From Methanobrevibacter sp. (GTDB lineage: Archaea; Methanobacteriota; Methanobacteria; Methanobacteriales; Methanobacteriaceae): a DNA stretch of 27,301 bases. This document shows, piece after piece, positions 16,916-26,290 of this stretch. Position 1 is the first letter of the stretch; each line of letters begins with the position of its first letter. The notes beneath the pieces are model-generated. The model had not been told where the DNA came from. It did not search any database and worked only from the letters and a program-made list of their open reading frames with translations. A program made the position numbers and the translations under genes. Location: contig WRCI01000002.1 of the NCBI GenBank assembly GCA_009784145.1, positions 1-27,301 on the forward strand, given 5' to 3'.

Positions 16916-17869
16916 ATGGAAATTATAGCTTCAGCTCCAGGTAAAACTATATTATTTGGGGAACATGCAGTTGTTTATGGAGAACCTGCTATTGCAGGTG
17001 CTGTAAATAAAAGAGCAACTATTAAATTAAAAGAATCTGATAAAGGAGTTTCTATTTTCAAATCTGATGATTTAGGTTTTGAAGCTGAATTAAATACAAG
17101 AACTAAAAAATACACATTAAAAAAAGGTAGACCTGGAATAATTAATTATATATTGGAAATTTTATCAAAGTTTCACGATCATAGTCCTATTGAAATTGAT
17201 TTATCTTTAGATATTCCAATAGGTTCTGGTTTAGGTTCGTCTGCTGCTGTTACAGTAGCTACTCTTGCAGCTCTTTTCAAATATCAAAAAAAAGAATTTA
17301 ATCGGAGTTTATTAGCTAAAAAAGCTCACGAAATTGAATCAAGTGTTCAAGGTATCGCAAGTCCATTAGATACAAGAGTAAGTACTTATGGTGGATTAAT
17401 ATATCTTTCAAGAGATAAAAAAATAGCTAAATTTAATACAAATCTTAAATCTTCATTTGTTATTGGCTATACTTCTAAAAGAGGCAATACTGGTAGAATG
17501 GTCAAGTCTGTAAAGGCATTAAAAACAAAATATCCTGATATTGTAAATCCTATTATAGAAGCAATGGGTCAAATAACAGAAGAAGCTAAATTAGCTATAG
17601 TTAATAAAGAAGAATATAAAATAGGAGCTTTAATGAACATTAATCAAGGACTTTTAGATTCTCTTGGTGTAAACACTAATGAACTTTCCCGAATGGTTTA
17701 TTTAGCAAGAAAAGCTGGAGCTACTGGTTCAAAGATTACTGGAGCTGGTGGTGGAGGAAGTATAATAGCATGCTGTCCTAATACTCAAGATAGAGTATTT
17801 AAAGCTATTAATTATCATGATCATGCAATAAAAGTTAATTTTTCAAAAGAAGGAGTTTTTGTTAAATAA
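16916..17869 (+). CDS. mvk: Mevalonate kinase
   Basis: It phosphorylates mevalonate to 5-phosphomevalonate with ATP (GHMP kinase family), the first committed kinase of archaeal isoprenoid synthesis. Motif 1 is APGKTILFGEHAVVYGEPA (7-25). Motif 2 is PIGSGLGSSAA (101-111), the ATP-binding loop. SPLDTRVSTYGG contains the presumed catalytic Asp152, and motif 3 is KITGAGGGGSII (near 275). The length is 317 aa. The ribosome binding site is weak (GTTGTG). It heads a run of isoprenoid genes; the intermediate enzymes between phosphomevalonate and isopentenyl phosphate are not in this window. Confidence 0.96.
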   Translation: MEIIASAPGKTILFGEHAVVYGEPAIAGAVNKRATIKLKESDKGVSIFKSDDLGFEAELNTRTKKYTLKKGRPGIINYILEILSKFHDHSPIEIDLSLDIPIGSGLGSSAAVTVATLAALFKYQKKEFNRSLLAKKAHEIESSVQGIASPLDTRVSTYGGLIYLSRDKKIAKFNTNLKSSFVIGYTSKRGNTGRMVKSVKALKTKYPDIVNPIIEAMGQITEEAKLAIVNKEEYKIGALMNINQGLLDSLGVNTNELSRMVYLARKAGATGSKITGAGGGGSIIACCPNTQDRVFKAINYHDHAIKVNFSKEGVFVK

Positions 17870-17881
17870 CAATTAAATATT

Positions 17882-17999
17882 TTAATAATAAGTAGGTGTT
17901 TTTAGTAATAATTAAGTATTTTTATAGTAATTATAAGTTTTTAATAATAAGTAGGTGTTTTTAGTAATAATTAAGTATTTTTATAGTAATTATAAGTTT
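17882..17999. repeat. 59-bp perfect tandem duplication
   Basis: The segments 17882-17940 and 17941-17999 are identical, and the first bases of a third copy follow. The unit contains AAGTAGGTGTTTTTAG. This fills the spacer between mevalonate kinase and isopentenyl phosphate kinase. The identity of the copies suggests a recent duplication or active slippage. Confidence 0.95.
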
Positions 18000-18034
18000 T
18001 TAATAGTAAATTCTTTTATATATTTGGTGTTTCG

Positions 18035-18913
18035 ATGATAATTTTAAAATTAGGTGGAAGTATTTTAACTAATAAAGATTCAAATGAATCTGAAGTTAAT
18101 TATACTAATTTAAATAGAATTGCTAAAGAAATTAAAGATGCTATTGATATTTTAAATTTTACATCAAATCAAGATTTAAATAAATCTGAATCTTCTGATT
18201 TAATTAATTCTTTAATTATTATTCATGGAGCTGGTTCTTATGGACATCCTCCAGCAAAGAAATATAAAATTGGTGAACCTTTTACAGAAGAAGAATATCC
18301 TAAAAAAAGAATTGGATTTTCAAAAACTCAAAATTCTGTTAAAAAATTAAATACAATTATTTGTGATGCTTTAATAAATGAAGGAATCCCTTGTGTTTCT
18401 ATGCAAGCTTCTTCATTCATAACTACTAAAAATAAAAGAATAAATTCTTTTAATTTAGAATTATTAGAAAAATATTTAAAAAAAGGGTTTATTCCAGTGT
18501 TTTATGGAGATGTTGTTCTTGACAGTAAACTTAAAGTAGCTGTTTTATCAGGTGATCAGATTCTCCAATATATTGCTAAAAATATTAATATCAATAAATT
18601 TACTAGTTCCAAAAAGATTAATGCTTCAAAAAAGGTTATATTGGGAACTGATGTTGAGGGAGTTTTTACAAAAAATCCTAAAAAATATAAGGATGCTAAA
18701 CATATTGAAAAACTTAGTTCTTTAGAAGAAATTGAAGAATTTGATTCTACAACTAATATAGATGTTACTGGTGGAATGATTGGAAAAATTAAAGAACTTT
18801 TAGAATTAGCTGAACTCGGAATTGAATCAAAGATTATAAATGCCAATGAACATGGAGCTATATTCAATGCTTTAAATAATAAAGAAGTTAAAGCTACTAT
18901 AATTAGAAAATAA
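18035..18913 (+). CDS. ipk: Isopentenyl phosphate kinase
   Basis: Amino-acid-kinase family enzyme converting isopentenyl phosphate to IPP, the last kinase of the archaeal mevalonate route. The N-terminus IILKLGGSILTNKD has the phosphate-binding Lys and Gly-Gly. IIHGAGSYGHPPAKKY (62-77) carries His71, at the conserved catalytic His position. TDVEGVFTKNPKKYKDA and DVTGGMIGKIKELLELA follow. At 292 aa it exceeds the usual 245-270; the extra length includes low-complexity Asn/Ser/Lys stretches near 41-58 (FTSNQDLNKSESSD) and about 180-200. The ribosome binding site is TTGGTG. The spacer before the next gene is a repeat array. Confidence 0.95.
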   Translation: MIILKLGGSILTNKDSNESEVNYTNLNRIAKEIKDAIDILNFTSNQDLNKSESSDLINSLIIIHGAGSYGHPPAKKYKIGEPFTEEEYPKKRIGFSKTQNSVKKLNTIICDALINEGIPCVSMQASSFITTKNKRINSFNLELLEKYLKKGFIPVFYGDVVLDSKLKVAVLSGDQILQYIAKNININKFTSSKKINASKKVILGTDVEGVFTKNPKKYKDAKHIEKLSSLEEIEEFDSTTNIDVTGGMIGKIKELLELAELGIESKIINANEHGAIFNALNNKEVKATIIRK

Positions 18914-18991
18914 TTATTTATTAATTATTATTATCCATATATTATATAATTATATTTTATTGTATTATTATATACCATATTATTATAATAT

Positions 18992-19241
18992 TATACAAAT
19001 ATAAATAGATATAATAGAATGATATTAAATATAAACAAGTATAAATATAGTATATCATATATAAATAAATATAAAAATAGTATATTAAATATAAATTAGA
19101 ATGAAAAGATTATATTAAATATAAACAAATATAAAAATATCATATCATATATAAATAAATATAAACAAGTATAAAAATATTATATTAAATTTAAATCAAT
19201 ATAAAGATATCATATTAGACATGGACAAGTATAAAAGGAAA
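18992..19241. repeat. 30-bp tandem repeat array, about 8 degenerate copies
   Basis: Units begin at about 18992, 19022, 19052, 19082, 19112, 19142 (10 bases longer), 19182 and 19212. The core is ATATTAAATATAAACAAGTA or a variant, and copies with ATATCATATATAAATAAAT are interspersed. The last copy contains the AAAGGAAAG ribosome binding site of the isomerase gene. The 18914-18991 part is plain A/T. Confidence 0.8.
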
Positions 19242-19246
19242 GTAAA

Positions 19247-20323
19247 ATGATTTCAGATAGAAAATTGGAACATCTTTTAATATGTAAACACTATGATGTT
19301 CAATATAAGAATAAAAAAACAGGGTTTGAAGATATAGAACTCATTCATAATGCATTACCTGAAATAAATAAAGAAGAAATAGATATATCCACAAATGCTT
19401 TTGGTAAAAAATTGGAATCTCCATTAATAATAACTGCTATTACTGGTGGTCATCCATCAGCTTTAGGAATAAATAAAGAGTTAGCAAAAGTTGCAGAAAA
19501 AGAAAAAATTGGACTTGGTCTTGGTAGCCAAAGAGCAGCTATTGAAGATTCTAGTCTAATTGAAACTTATAGTATTGCAAGAGAAAATGCTCCTAATGCT
19601 CTTTTAATTGGAAATATTGGAGCTCCTCAAATAATTGGAAATAGTGAAGATTCAATAGAATTTGCACAAAAAGCAGTAGATATGATTGGCAGTGATATTT
19701 TAGCTATTCATTTAAATGCACTTCAAGAATCTATTCAACCAGAAGGAGATATTAATGCTACTGGTTATCTTGAGGGAATTCAAAATATTAGTGAAAATAT
19801 TGAAGTTCCTATTATGGTTAAAGAAACAGGAACTGGGATTGCTTCAAAAGAAGCTATATCTCTTGAAAAAGTAGGTGTAGATTTTATTGATTTAGCAGGA
19901 GCTGGAGGAACTAGCTGGGCTGCTGTTGAAACTTATCGTGATGAAGACAGATATCTTGGAGAATTATTTTGGGATTGGGGAATTCCTACTGCAGTTAGTA
20001 CTGTAGAATTAGCAAATTCAATCAATATTCCTATTGTTTCTTCAGGAGGAATTCGAAGTGGTTTGGATGCTGCAAAAGCAATTGCACTTGGTGCAGAGTC
20101 AGTAGGGATAGCATTACCTATATTAAAAAATGCATTTATTAGTCATTCAGAACTTATTAATTTTATTAAAAAATTTAATGATTCTTTGAAGATAGCTATG
20201 TTTTTAGTTGGTGCTAAGAATTTGAAAGAACTTAGAAATTCAAATTTAATAATTAAAGGCGAAACTAAAGATTGGTTAGAAGAAAGGGATTTTAACACAA
20301 AAATATATTCAAGGAGGAAATAA
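19247..20323 (+). CDS. fni: Type 2 isopentenyl-diphosphate Delta-isomerase
   Basis: FMN- and NADPH-dependent enzyme that interconverts IPP and DMAPP, the starter for prenyl chain building. SDRKLEHL at the N-terminus, [19 protein letters not shown] (62-80), [33 protein letters not shown] and [11 protein letters not shown] identify it, with [23 protein letters not shown] as the flavin-phosphate site. Length 358 aa is full. The ribosome binding site AAAGGAAAG lies in the last copy of the repeat array. The stop is one base before the RNase J start, so the two are surely cotranscribed. Confidence 0.96.
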   Translation: MISDRKLEHLLICKHYDVQYKNKKTGFEDIELIHNALPEINKEEIDISTNAFGKKLESPLIITAITGGHPSALGINKELAKVAEKEKIGLGLGSQRAAIEDSSLIETYSIARENAPNALLIGNIGAPQIIGNSEDSIEFAQKAVDMIGSDILAIHLNALQESIQPEGDINATGYLEGIQNISENIEVPIMVKETGTGIASKEAISLEKVGVDFIDLAGAGGTSWAAVETYRDEDRYLGELFWDWGIPTAVSTVELANSINIPIVSSGGIRSGLDAAKAIALGAESVGIALPILKNAFISHSELINFIKKFNDSLKIAMFLVGAKNLKELRNSNLIIKGETKDWLEERDFNTKIYSRRK

Positions 20324-20324
20324 T

Positions 20325-21668
20325 TTGACTGTAGAAGTTATAGCAATTGGTGGATATGAAGAAGTTGGAAAAAACATGACTGCTGTTAAAGTAGGTGAAG
20401 AAGTAATTATATTTGATATGGGAATCCATTTAGATAGAATAAGTATTCATGAGGATACTGATATTGATAGGATGCACAGTTTGGATTTAATTGAAAGAGG
20501 AGTTATTCCTGATGATACATTAATGAAGGATGTTGATGGAAAGGTAAAAGCAATAGTTTTTTCCCATGGACATCTTGATCACATAGGAGCAGTAGCTAAG
20601 TTAGCTCATAGATATGATGCTCCAATTATAGCTACTCCATATACTATAGCTCTTGTTGAGCGAACTATTAAAGGTGAAAGGAAGTTTTCTGTTTCAAATC
20701 CACTTAGAACTTTAAATCCTGGTGGAAAATTACAATTATCAAAAGATTTAACTCTTGAATTTGTACAATCTACTCATAGTATTCCACAGGCAGTTTTACC
20801 AGCATTACATACTCCTGAAGGAGTTGTTGTTTATGCAAACGATTTTAAATTTGATAACCATCAAAAAATATCTCCACCACCTGATTACAATAGATTAAGA
20901 GAATTAGGTAAAAAAGGAGTTTTGTCTTTAATTGTTGAAACAACTAGGGCTAATGAGTTTCATGAAGTTAAAACTTATTCTGAAAAAGTTGCTAAAATAA
21001 TTTTAGAAGATTTGATGAAACAACCTCTTAGAGAAAGAAAAGGAATGATTGTTACTACTTTTTCATCTCATGTTGAAAGACTTCAAGCTATTGCAGATAT
21101 AGCTAAAACAAGTGATAGAGAAATTTTATTTTTAGGAAGGTCTATGGAACGATACTGTGGAATAGCTCAAAAATTTGGAATTTTAGATTTGCCAGAAAAT
21201 TCAAGTGTTTATGGAAGTCCAAAAGCAGTTTCAAAAGCATTGAACATGGCAGAAGACAACCGTGAAAATTTCTTACTTGTAACAACTGGGCATCAAGGTG
21301 AACCTGATGCGCTTCTTCCAAGAATAGCTAGTGGAAGAACTCCTTTTAATGTAAGACCCGGAGATAATGTTGTAATTTCAGCACCAATTATCCCAAATCC
21401 TACAAATAAAGCTAATAGACATATAATGGAAAGTAGATTAATCTCAAGTGGTGCTAGGATTTATTCTAATGCTCATGTATCAGGGCATGCTGGAAGAGAA
21501 GATCACAGAGATTTCTTAAGAATGCTTAAACCAATGCATATAATTCCTGCCCATGGAGAATTAGAAATGTTATCTGCTTATGGTGAATTAGCTGAAGAAG
21601 AAGGCTATAGAATTGGAAACAATGTCCATATATTGAGAAATGGTCAAGCACAAGTATTTAATGGGTGA
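20325..21668 (+). CDS. rnj: Archaeal ribonuclease J (beta-CASP metallo-beta-lactamase RNase)
   Basis: A 5'-3' exoribonuclease of euryarchaeal mRNA decay. The metallo-beta-lactamase part has VFSHGHLDHIGAV with the zinc ligands H81, H83, D85 and H86. The beta-CASP domain follows (TTFSSHVERLQAIADIA, VTTGHQGEPDALLPR), and the C-terminal motif HIIPAHGELEML holds the last His. At 447 aa it matches archaeal RNase J without the bacterial C-terminal extension. The start is TTG with AAGGAGGAAA immediately upstream, in the end of fni. The linkage of RNase J to isoprenoid genes is a conserved archaeal neighbourhood. Confidence 0.95.
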   Translation: MTVEVIAIGGYEEVGKNMTAVKVGEEVIIFDMGIHLDRISIHEDTDIDRMHSLDLIERGVIPDDTLMKDVDGKVKAIVFSHGHLDHIGAVAKLAHRYDAPIIATPYTIALVERTIKGERKFSVSNPLRTLNPGGKLQLSKDLTLEFVQSTHSIPQAVLPALHTPEGVVVYANDFKFDNHQKISPPPDYNRLRELGKKGVLSLIVETTRANEFHEVKTYSEKVAKIILEDLMKQPLRERKGMIVTTFSSHVERLQAIADIAKTSDREILFLGRSMERYCGIAQKFGILDLPENSSVYGSPKAVSKALNMAEDNRENFLLVTTGHQGEPDALLPRIASGRTPFNVRPGDNVVISAPIIPNPTNKANRHIMESRLISSGARIYSNAHVSGHAGREDHRDFLRMLKPMHIIPAHGELEMLSAYGELAEEEGYRIGNNVHILRNGQAQVFNG

Positions 21669-21739
21669 ATTATAGTCTTATTTGATTAAATTTAGAATTA
21701 AATATATTTTACGATTTAAAATTATTTATGATATATTTA

Positions 21740-22065
21740 TAATAAATTTTATAGTTTTATAACTTTATAAATAGATTTTATAGTTTTATAGATAAGTTTT
21801 ATAATTTTATAATAATATCTATAATAACTTTTATAATTTTTATAATTTTATAGATAATCTTTATAGTTTTATAGATAAGTTTTATAATAATATTTATAAT
21901 AACTTTTATAATCTTTATAGTTTTATAGATAGATTTTATAATAATATTTATAATAATTTTTATAATTTTATAGATAGATTTTATAATAATATTTATAATA
22001 ATTTTTATAATTTTATAGATAGATTTTATAATAATGTTTACAATAATATGATTTATAATAAAAAA
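21740..22065. repeat. 45-bp tandem repeat array with degenerate upstream copies
   Basis: Clear units start at 21931, 21976 and 22021, each opening AGATTTTATAATAAT. A 54-base variant precedes them at about 21877, and more diverged TTTTATAGAT-containing copies reach back to about 21740. The array fills the 449-base gap between RNase J and the prenyl synthase gene, in which no gene is seen. Confidence 0.85.
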
Positions 22066-22117
22066 AATAAATATAATAAAAATATACTATAATATTTTTG
22101 ATTTAAGGTGATTTTTC

Positions 22118-23155
22118 ATGTCGAATGTTAATGAAGAAGTAGGTAGAATTTTGGGATCTTATTCTCAAAATATTAATAATGAAATTGAAAGTACACTTTC
22201 ATCTATAAGTCCAAATGATCTTCAAGAAGCATCAATTTATTTAACTAAAGCTGGTGGGAAAATGTTAAGACCCGCATTAACAGTTTTAGTAAGTGAAGCT
22301 GTTGGAGGAAATATAGAAAGTTCAATCAAAGTAGCAGTTGCAATAGAATTGATTCACACCTTTTCATTAATTCATGATGATATTATGGATAAAGATGATA
22401 TGAGGCGTGGAAAACCTTCTGTTCATAAAGTATGGGGAGAACCTGTAGCTATTTTAGCAGGAGATACTTTATTTTCCAAAGCTTATGAATCAATTATTAA
22501 TTCTAAAGATGAAATTGATTCTCCTAATCCTGAAGAATGTTTAGAGAGAGTTAATAAAACATTATCTGTTGTTGCTGATGCATGTGTTAAAATATGTGAA
22601 GGTCAAGCTCAAGATATGGGCTTTGAAGGCAATTTTGATGTAAAAGAAGAAGAATATCTAGATATGATTTTTAAAAAAACAGGAGCTTTAATAGCGGCAG
22701 CTACTAAATCTGGAGCTATTATGGGTGGTGGAGATGAAGAAATAACTTCTGCTATGTATGAGTATGGTAGACTTATTGGTTTAGCTTTCCAAATTCAAGA
22801 TGATTACCTTGACCTTGTTAGTGATGAAAATTCTATTGGAAAACCAGTTGGTAGTGATATTGCTGAAGGAAAAATGACTATTATTGTTGTTAATGCATTA
22901 TCTAAGGCAAATGATGAAGACAAAAATAAACTTTTAAAAATTCTTAAAATTGGTAATGAAAGTGGTAATTGTAGTAAAGAACATATTGATGAAGCACTGT
23001 CAATTTTTGAAAAATATGGTTCTATTCAATACGCTTATAATGTTGCTCTTAAAAAAATACAAGATGCTAAAAAGCTACTTGAAATATTACCAGACTCTGA
23101 ATCTAAATATGCACTTTCTTTAATTGCAGATTTTGTACTTGAAAGACAGAGCTAA
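22118..23155 (+). CDS. idsA: Bifunctional short-chain isoprenyl diphosphate synthase (FPP/GGPP synthase)
   Basis: It condenses IPP with allylic diphosphates to farnesyl and geranylgeranyl diphosphate for archaeal ether lipids. The first Asp-rich motif DDIMD is at 87-91 and the second DDYLD at 228-232. GGKMLRPAL (46-54) and the Lys-Thr-Gly (KKTGAL, about 186) are also present. F82, five residues before the first Asp motif, is the chain-length-limiting position known from archaeal GGPP synthases. Length 345 aa is normal. The ribosome binding site is AAGGTGATTTTTC. It ends the isoprenoid gene run; exact product length is inferred. Confidence 0.96.
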   Translation: MSNVNEEVGRILGSYSQNINNEIESTLSSISPNDLQEASIYLTKAGGKMLRPALTVLVSEAVGGNIESSIKVAVAIELIHTFSLIHDDIMDKDDMRRGKPSVHKVWGEPVAILAGDTLFSKAYESIINSKDEIDSPNPEECLERVNKTLSVVADACVKICEGQAQDMGFEGNFDVKEEEYLDMIFKKTGALIAAATKSGAIMGGGDEEITSAMYEYGRLIGLAFQIQDDYLDLVSDENSIGKPVGSDIAEGKMTIIVVNALSKANDEDKNKLLKILKIGNESGNCSKEHIDEALSIFEKYGSIQYAYNVALKKIQDAKKLLEILPDSESKYALSLIADFVLERQS

Positions 23156-23175
23156 TTTTTTTAAAACAATATTGG

Positions 23176-23258
23176 AAAATTATATTTTAAATTAAATTAT
23201 TAAGTATAAATTATTATAGTTAAATTGTTAAAAATTATATTTTAAATTAAATTATTAA
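23176..23258. repeat. 28-bp direct repeat, 55-base period
   Basis: Identical segments beginning AAAATTATATTTTAAATT lie at 23176-23203 and 23231-23258, upstream of the 108-aa gene. Confidence 0.8.
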
Positions 23259-23313
23259 AGTTAATTAAGGGATTATATTTTTAAATGATATTAATTATTA
23301 AATAGGTGTTAAT

Positions 23314-23640
23314 TTGACAGAAGAATTAGAAATTATAGAAAAATTATTAAAATTGAATATTGAGGATAATGATAATGGGATTTATAATTCTCAAATTGAA
23401 ACAATAAAAGACCTAGTGGTTAGTGGATTATCAACAGGGGATTTAATAAATGTTTTAATTGGAATTCAAATGCAAAGATTGTCATTAGGATTCAAAAAAG
23501 AATTAGATAATAAAAAATTAAATAACTCATCTGAAGCTGCTGTTGAAAATTTAATTCAGCTACTCACATTAAAAGAGAGCAATGAATGTGATTTATTTGA
23601 TGGCGATCAAACTATTGAGATAAATCCATTTAATCTTTAA
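23314..23640 (+). CDS. Hypothetical protein, 108 aa
   Basis: A small acidic, soluble protein that I do not recognise. It starts with TTG preceded by AGGTGTTAA, a convincing ribosome binding site for this genome. The N-terminal two thirds look helical and amphipathic (EELEIIEKLLKLNIED; ETIKDLVVSGLSTGDLINVL; QRLSLGFKKELDNKKL). There is one cysteine and no membrane segment. It follows idsA on the same strand after 158 bases and precedes a convergent terminator zone. Coding is supported by the start signal, the length and balanced composition; function is unknown. Confidence 0.7.
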   Translation: MTEELEIIEKLLKLNIEDNDNGIYNSQIETIKDLVVSGLSTGDLINVLIGIQMQRLSLGFKKELDNKKLNNSSEAAVENLIQLLTLKESNECDLFDGDQTIEINPFNL

Positions 23641-23652
23641 ATTTAATTTTTG

Positions 23653-23684
23653 TTTTTTTTATTACTAAATTTTGTTTTTTTTTT
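23653..23684 (+). terminator. Oligo-T terminator candidate after the 108-aa gene
   Basis: Runs of eight (23653-23660) and ten (23675-23684) T residues follow the stop within 15-45 bases. There is no stem, which is normal for archaea. Confidence 0.55.
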
Positions 23685-23930
23685 ATTGGTATATTCTTTT
23701 TATTTTACTATTTTAACTCTTTTATTTTATATTTTTTCTATTTAAGTATTAATTTTATCTTTATTTTTTATAATCACTTATTATTCATTATTATTTTATA
23801 TATTTATATATTATTTTATCTTTATTTTTTAATATTATTTTTTTAACTTTTTTATCAAAAAATAATAAAAGCATAAACTAAAAAATATTATAATGAAAAT
23901 AGTGTATAAAACTTAAAAATAAAAATATAG

Positions 23931-24030
23931 AATTATAGAATAAGAATAAAAAAGAATAAATTATAAAAATAAAAGTATATAGTTATAGAATAAGAATAAA
24001 AAAGAATAAATTATAAAAATAAAAAAGTAT
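23931..24030. repeat. 50-bp direct repeat, 2 copies
   Basis: Copies start at 23931 and 23981 and share TTATAGAATAAGAATAAAAA and the following A-rich stretch. It is one of few arrays here that do not lie 5' of a gene. On the minus strand it offers T6 runs that could end the SecD transcript. Confidence 0.75.
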
Positions 24031-24089
24031 AGAAATATTTAAAGTAAGATTTTAGTCTAAATTTAAGGATACATCCTTATTTTATTATT

Positions 24090-25331
24090 TTACTTTAAAA
24101 ATACTTCTACGAATTTTGCATAAGCGGGTCTAGTAATTAATACACCCACTAAAACACCAATAATAGTAGTAAATGCAAAACCAGCTAATGTTCCAATACC
24201 ACTAGCTCCTCTTGCAAAACCAACATAGGCAAGTGGTAACATAGCTGCAATCAAAGTACCTGCTGAAGCAAGTATAATGAATAATGCATTTTTAACACTC
24301 ATTCTAACTCTAGTTAGTCTACGTTTCTTGTTTTTTTCACCACTGACTTGTTTAACTAAAACTTCATCAGTAATAATGATTTGATCATCAACTCCAGTAC
24401 CTACTGATGCAATCAATCCAGCAATAGCTGCTAAATCAATGTTCCATTGTATTATGGAAGCAATTCCCATAACTATTACTACCTCTGAAACACATGTTAT
24501 TACTATAGGCAATGCCAAAATAGCTTTTCTATATCTAATAAATATCATTCCAGTAATAACTAATATTGCAAGTAATCCTGCAATTACTGCTCCATTGAGG
24601 AATTGGTCTCCTAATTCTGGAGAAACAGTACTTGCTCCAGTTATTGAAATTTGAACTGGTAATGATCCAGTTTTTAAGACAGTATAAACTTGGTTGGCTT
24701 GTTCTTGTGCTTCTTCAACATTTGCTCCCCCACCAGTAATACTTAATTCAACAGCAGGTTTTCCAGTAGCTAATTCCTCAGAAAGTTGTGGAGGGTTTTT
24801 ATCAATAAGGTTACCATCTAAAAACATATAAACTTTTTCTCCACCTAGACCTTTAGCCATTTCAGCAAACTTTTGAGCTCCACTAGGTGTAACTTGGAAT
24901 GGAACCATCCATTGTGTGTCTGTTATTTCATACATACTAACAGATTGAATATCTGCACCAGTAAGTGCAACTGGAGCAGTTTCATTTCCAATTCTAGCTT
25001 CAAATTTACCTGGAGATCCAATAAGTCTTTCAACTTCCTCAGGACTAACACCTGCCATTTCTATTATTACATTTTGATCTCCACCAGGTCTTACTTTCAC
25101 ATCCTGGACTCCAAAAAGGTTCAAACGTTTGTCTAAAACATTTGTCACAATATTCATTGTTTCAGTATCAACAGGTTCTTCAAGTTTTAATTGTATCAAT
25201 GATCCTCCTTTCAAGTCAAGTCCTTGCTGAATTCCAAGAACAGAAATACTGGCGATACTTACCATTATTAATATGATTAGTAACATGACTCGTTTGTCTT
25301 TTACAAATTCTTTAATATGCCTTTTCTTCAT
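24090..25331 (-). CDS. secD: Protein export membrane protein SecD
   Basis: RND-superfamily partner of the Sec translocon that uses the ion gradient to assist export. TM1 is at about 14-34, followed by the GLDLKGGS motif (37-44). A large external P1-type domain covers about 50-240, and five membrane segments fill the C-terminal part, including [20 protein letters not shown] with the conserved acidic pair. The product is 413 aa. A frame start at 25352 would add seven residues, but the ATG at 25331 overlaps the SecF stop as ATGA and has GGAG eight bases upstream, so I prefer it. Translation is coupled to SecF. Confidence 0.95.
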   Translation of the reverse strand: MKKRHIKEFVKDKRVMLLIILIMVSIASISVLGIQQGLDLKGGSLIQLKLEEPVDTETMNIVTNVLDKRLNLFGVQDVKVRPGGDQNVIIEMAGVSPEEVERLIGSPGKFEARIGNETAPVALTGADIQSVSMYEITDTQWMVPFQVTPSGAQKFAEMAKGLGGEKVYMFLDGNLIDKNPPQLSEELATGKPAVELSITGGGANVEEAQEQANQVYTVLKTGSLPVQISITGASTVSPELGDQFLNGAVIAGLLAILVITGMIFIRYRKAILALPIVITCVSEVVIVMGIASIIQWNIDLAAIAGLIASVGTGVDDQIIITDEVLVKQVSGEKNKKRRLTRVRMSVKNALFIILASAGTLIAAMLPLAYVGFARGASGIGTLAGFAFTTIIGVLVGVLITRPAYAKFVEVFLK

Positions 25332-26191
25332 TTTTTCCACTCCATATACCATCTAAGAATTCCAAGATTCATAAGCCAAGTTTTAGGAATGTCTGCAATT
25401 AATCCTATAGTTAATACTCCAGCAATATTACTTAAAGTTGATGCTTCTGGAATTAAAAATATTGTTACAATGTAAAGAACAAGCATTGCTGCAATAGCTG
25501 TTAAAGACATTGTTAATCCAGTTTTCATAGCATCTTGCGCTCTACTTATAATTGTTCCTTCTTTTCTTCTAAGAAGCCTAGTTGTGAGAAGAAGATCTGT
25601 ATCAACACTGTAAGCAATCAACATCAACAATCCACCAATTGAAGCTATGGTTAATGGAATGTTAAATAGGGACATTCCTCCAAGAGCTATTACCATATCA
25701 CAGAATGCGCCTAATATAACTCCAAATGATGGAACAGGCTCTCTAAATATGATAAATACTGCTATTGACATAAATAAAAATGCAAATCCTATAGCCCAGT
25801 AAATTTGACCCATAGCTTCTTCACTTAAAACAGGCCCAATAGAATTATAACTTGCAATAGTACCTTTGTTTCTTATGGCATTTTCAAATACCGTCGAATT
25901 TAAGTCAGTTCCTATTTGGACAGTTACATCAGTACCTCTATTACTTACAACATCAATTTCATTAACTATTACTCCTTGACTATCAAAAGAAGCTTTCAGA
26001 AGATTTTCTAAATCTGAGGAATTAATCGGTTCTTTTAACTTTAAACTAGCTATAGAACCTCCTTTCAAATCTATTCCTTCATCTATTCCATTAAAAGCTA
26101 TAAACAACCCAGATAAACCAGTTATTATTAGTGGGATCATGATAAATAGCTTATAATGTTTCATCAGTTTTTCTAACATTAATTCTAACAT
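25328..26191 (-). CDS. secF: Protein export membrane protein SecF
   Basis: Second half of the SecDF pair. TM1 is at about 13-34, followed by GIDLKGGS (39-46). A periplasmic-type domain follows to about 125, then five membrane segments; [24 protein letters not shown] contains the conserved Asp pair used in proton coupling. Length 287 aa is normal. GGTG lies five bases before the ATG at 26191; an alternative ATG four codons later is less well placed. SecF precedes SecD in transcription, the order I recall for archaea and the reverse of many bacteria. Confidence 0.95.
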   Translation of the reverse strand: MLELMLEKLMKHYKLFIMIPLIITGLSGLFIAFNGIDEGIDLKGGSIASLKLKEPINSSDLENLLKASFDSQGVIVNEIDVVSNRGTDVTVQIGTDLNSTVFENAIRNKGTIASYNSIGPVLSEEAMGQIYWAIGFAFLFMSIAVFIIFREPVPSFGVILGAFCDMVIALGGMSLFNIPLTIASIGGLLMLIAYSVDTDLLLTTRLLRRKEGTIISRAQDAMKTGLTMSLTAIAAMLVLYIVTIFLIPEASTLSNIAGVLTIGLIADIPKTWLMNLGILRWYMEWKK

Positions 26192-26215
26192 TAAAGCACC
26201 ATTATTATTTATTTT

Positions 26216-26259
26216 ACCTTATTTTTATTATATTTTTACCTTATTTTTATTATATTTTT
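26216..26259. repeat. 22-bp tandem duplication upstream of SecF
   Basis: The unit ACCTTATTTTTATTATATTT plus two T occurs at 26216-26237 and 26238-26259, between the flavodoxin stop and the SecF start. Confidence 0.85.
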
Positions 26260-26290
26260 ATCATATTTTTATTTTTTCTTGCAAAATATA

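Larger units (their letters stand above)
23641..24089. other. Convergent intergenic region, no gene
   Basis: The left half is T-rich and the right half A-rich on the plus strand, so each converging transcript meets oligo-T tracts in its own sense. A 50-bp direct repeat lies at 23931-24030, and a small hairpin (AAGGA 24065-24069, TCCTT 24074-24078) is next to the SecD stop. Confidence 0.6.

Noticed and set aside
18992..19241. Possible CRISPR array (regular 30-bp repeats)
   Set aside because: Units are directly adjacent with no unique spacers, are degenerate and A/T-only, and no cas gene is near. The same applies to the other arrays.
24873..25136. Plus-strand open frame inside SecD
   Set aside because: It is antisense to a conserved SecD region, has no ribosome binding site and no recognisable protein features.
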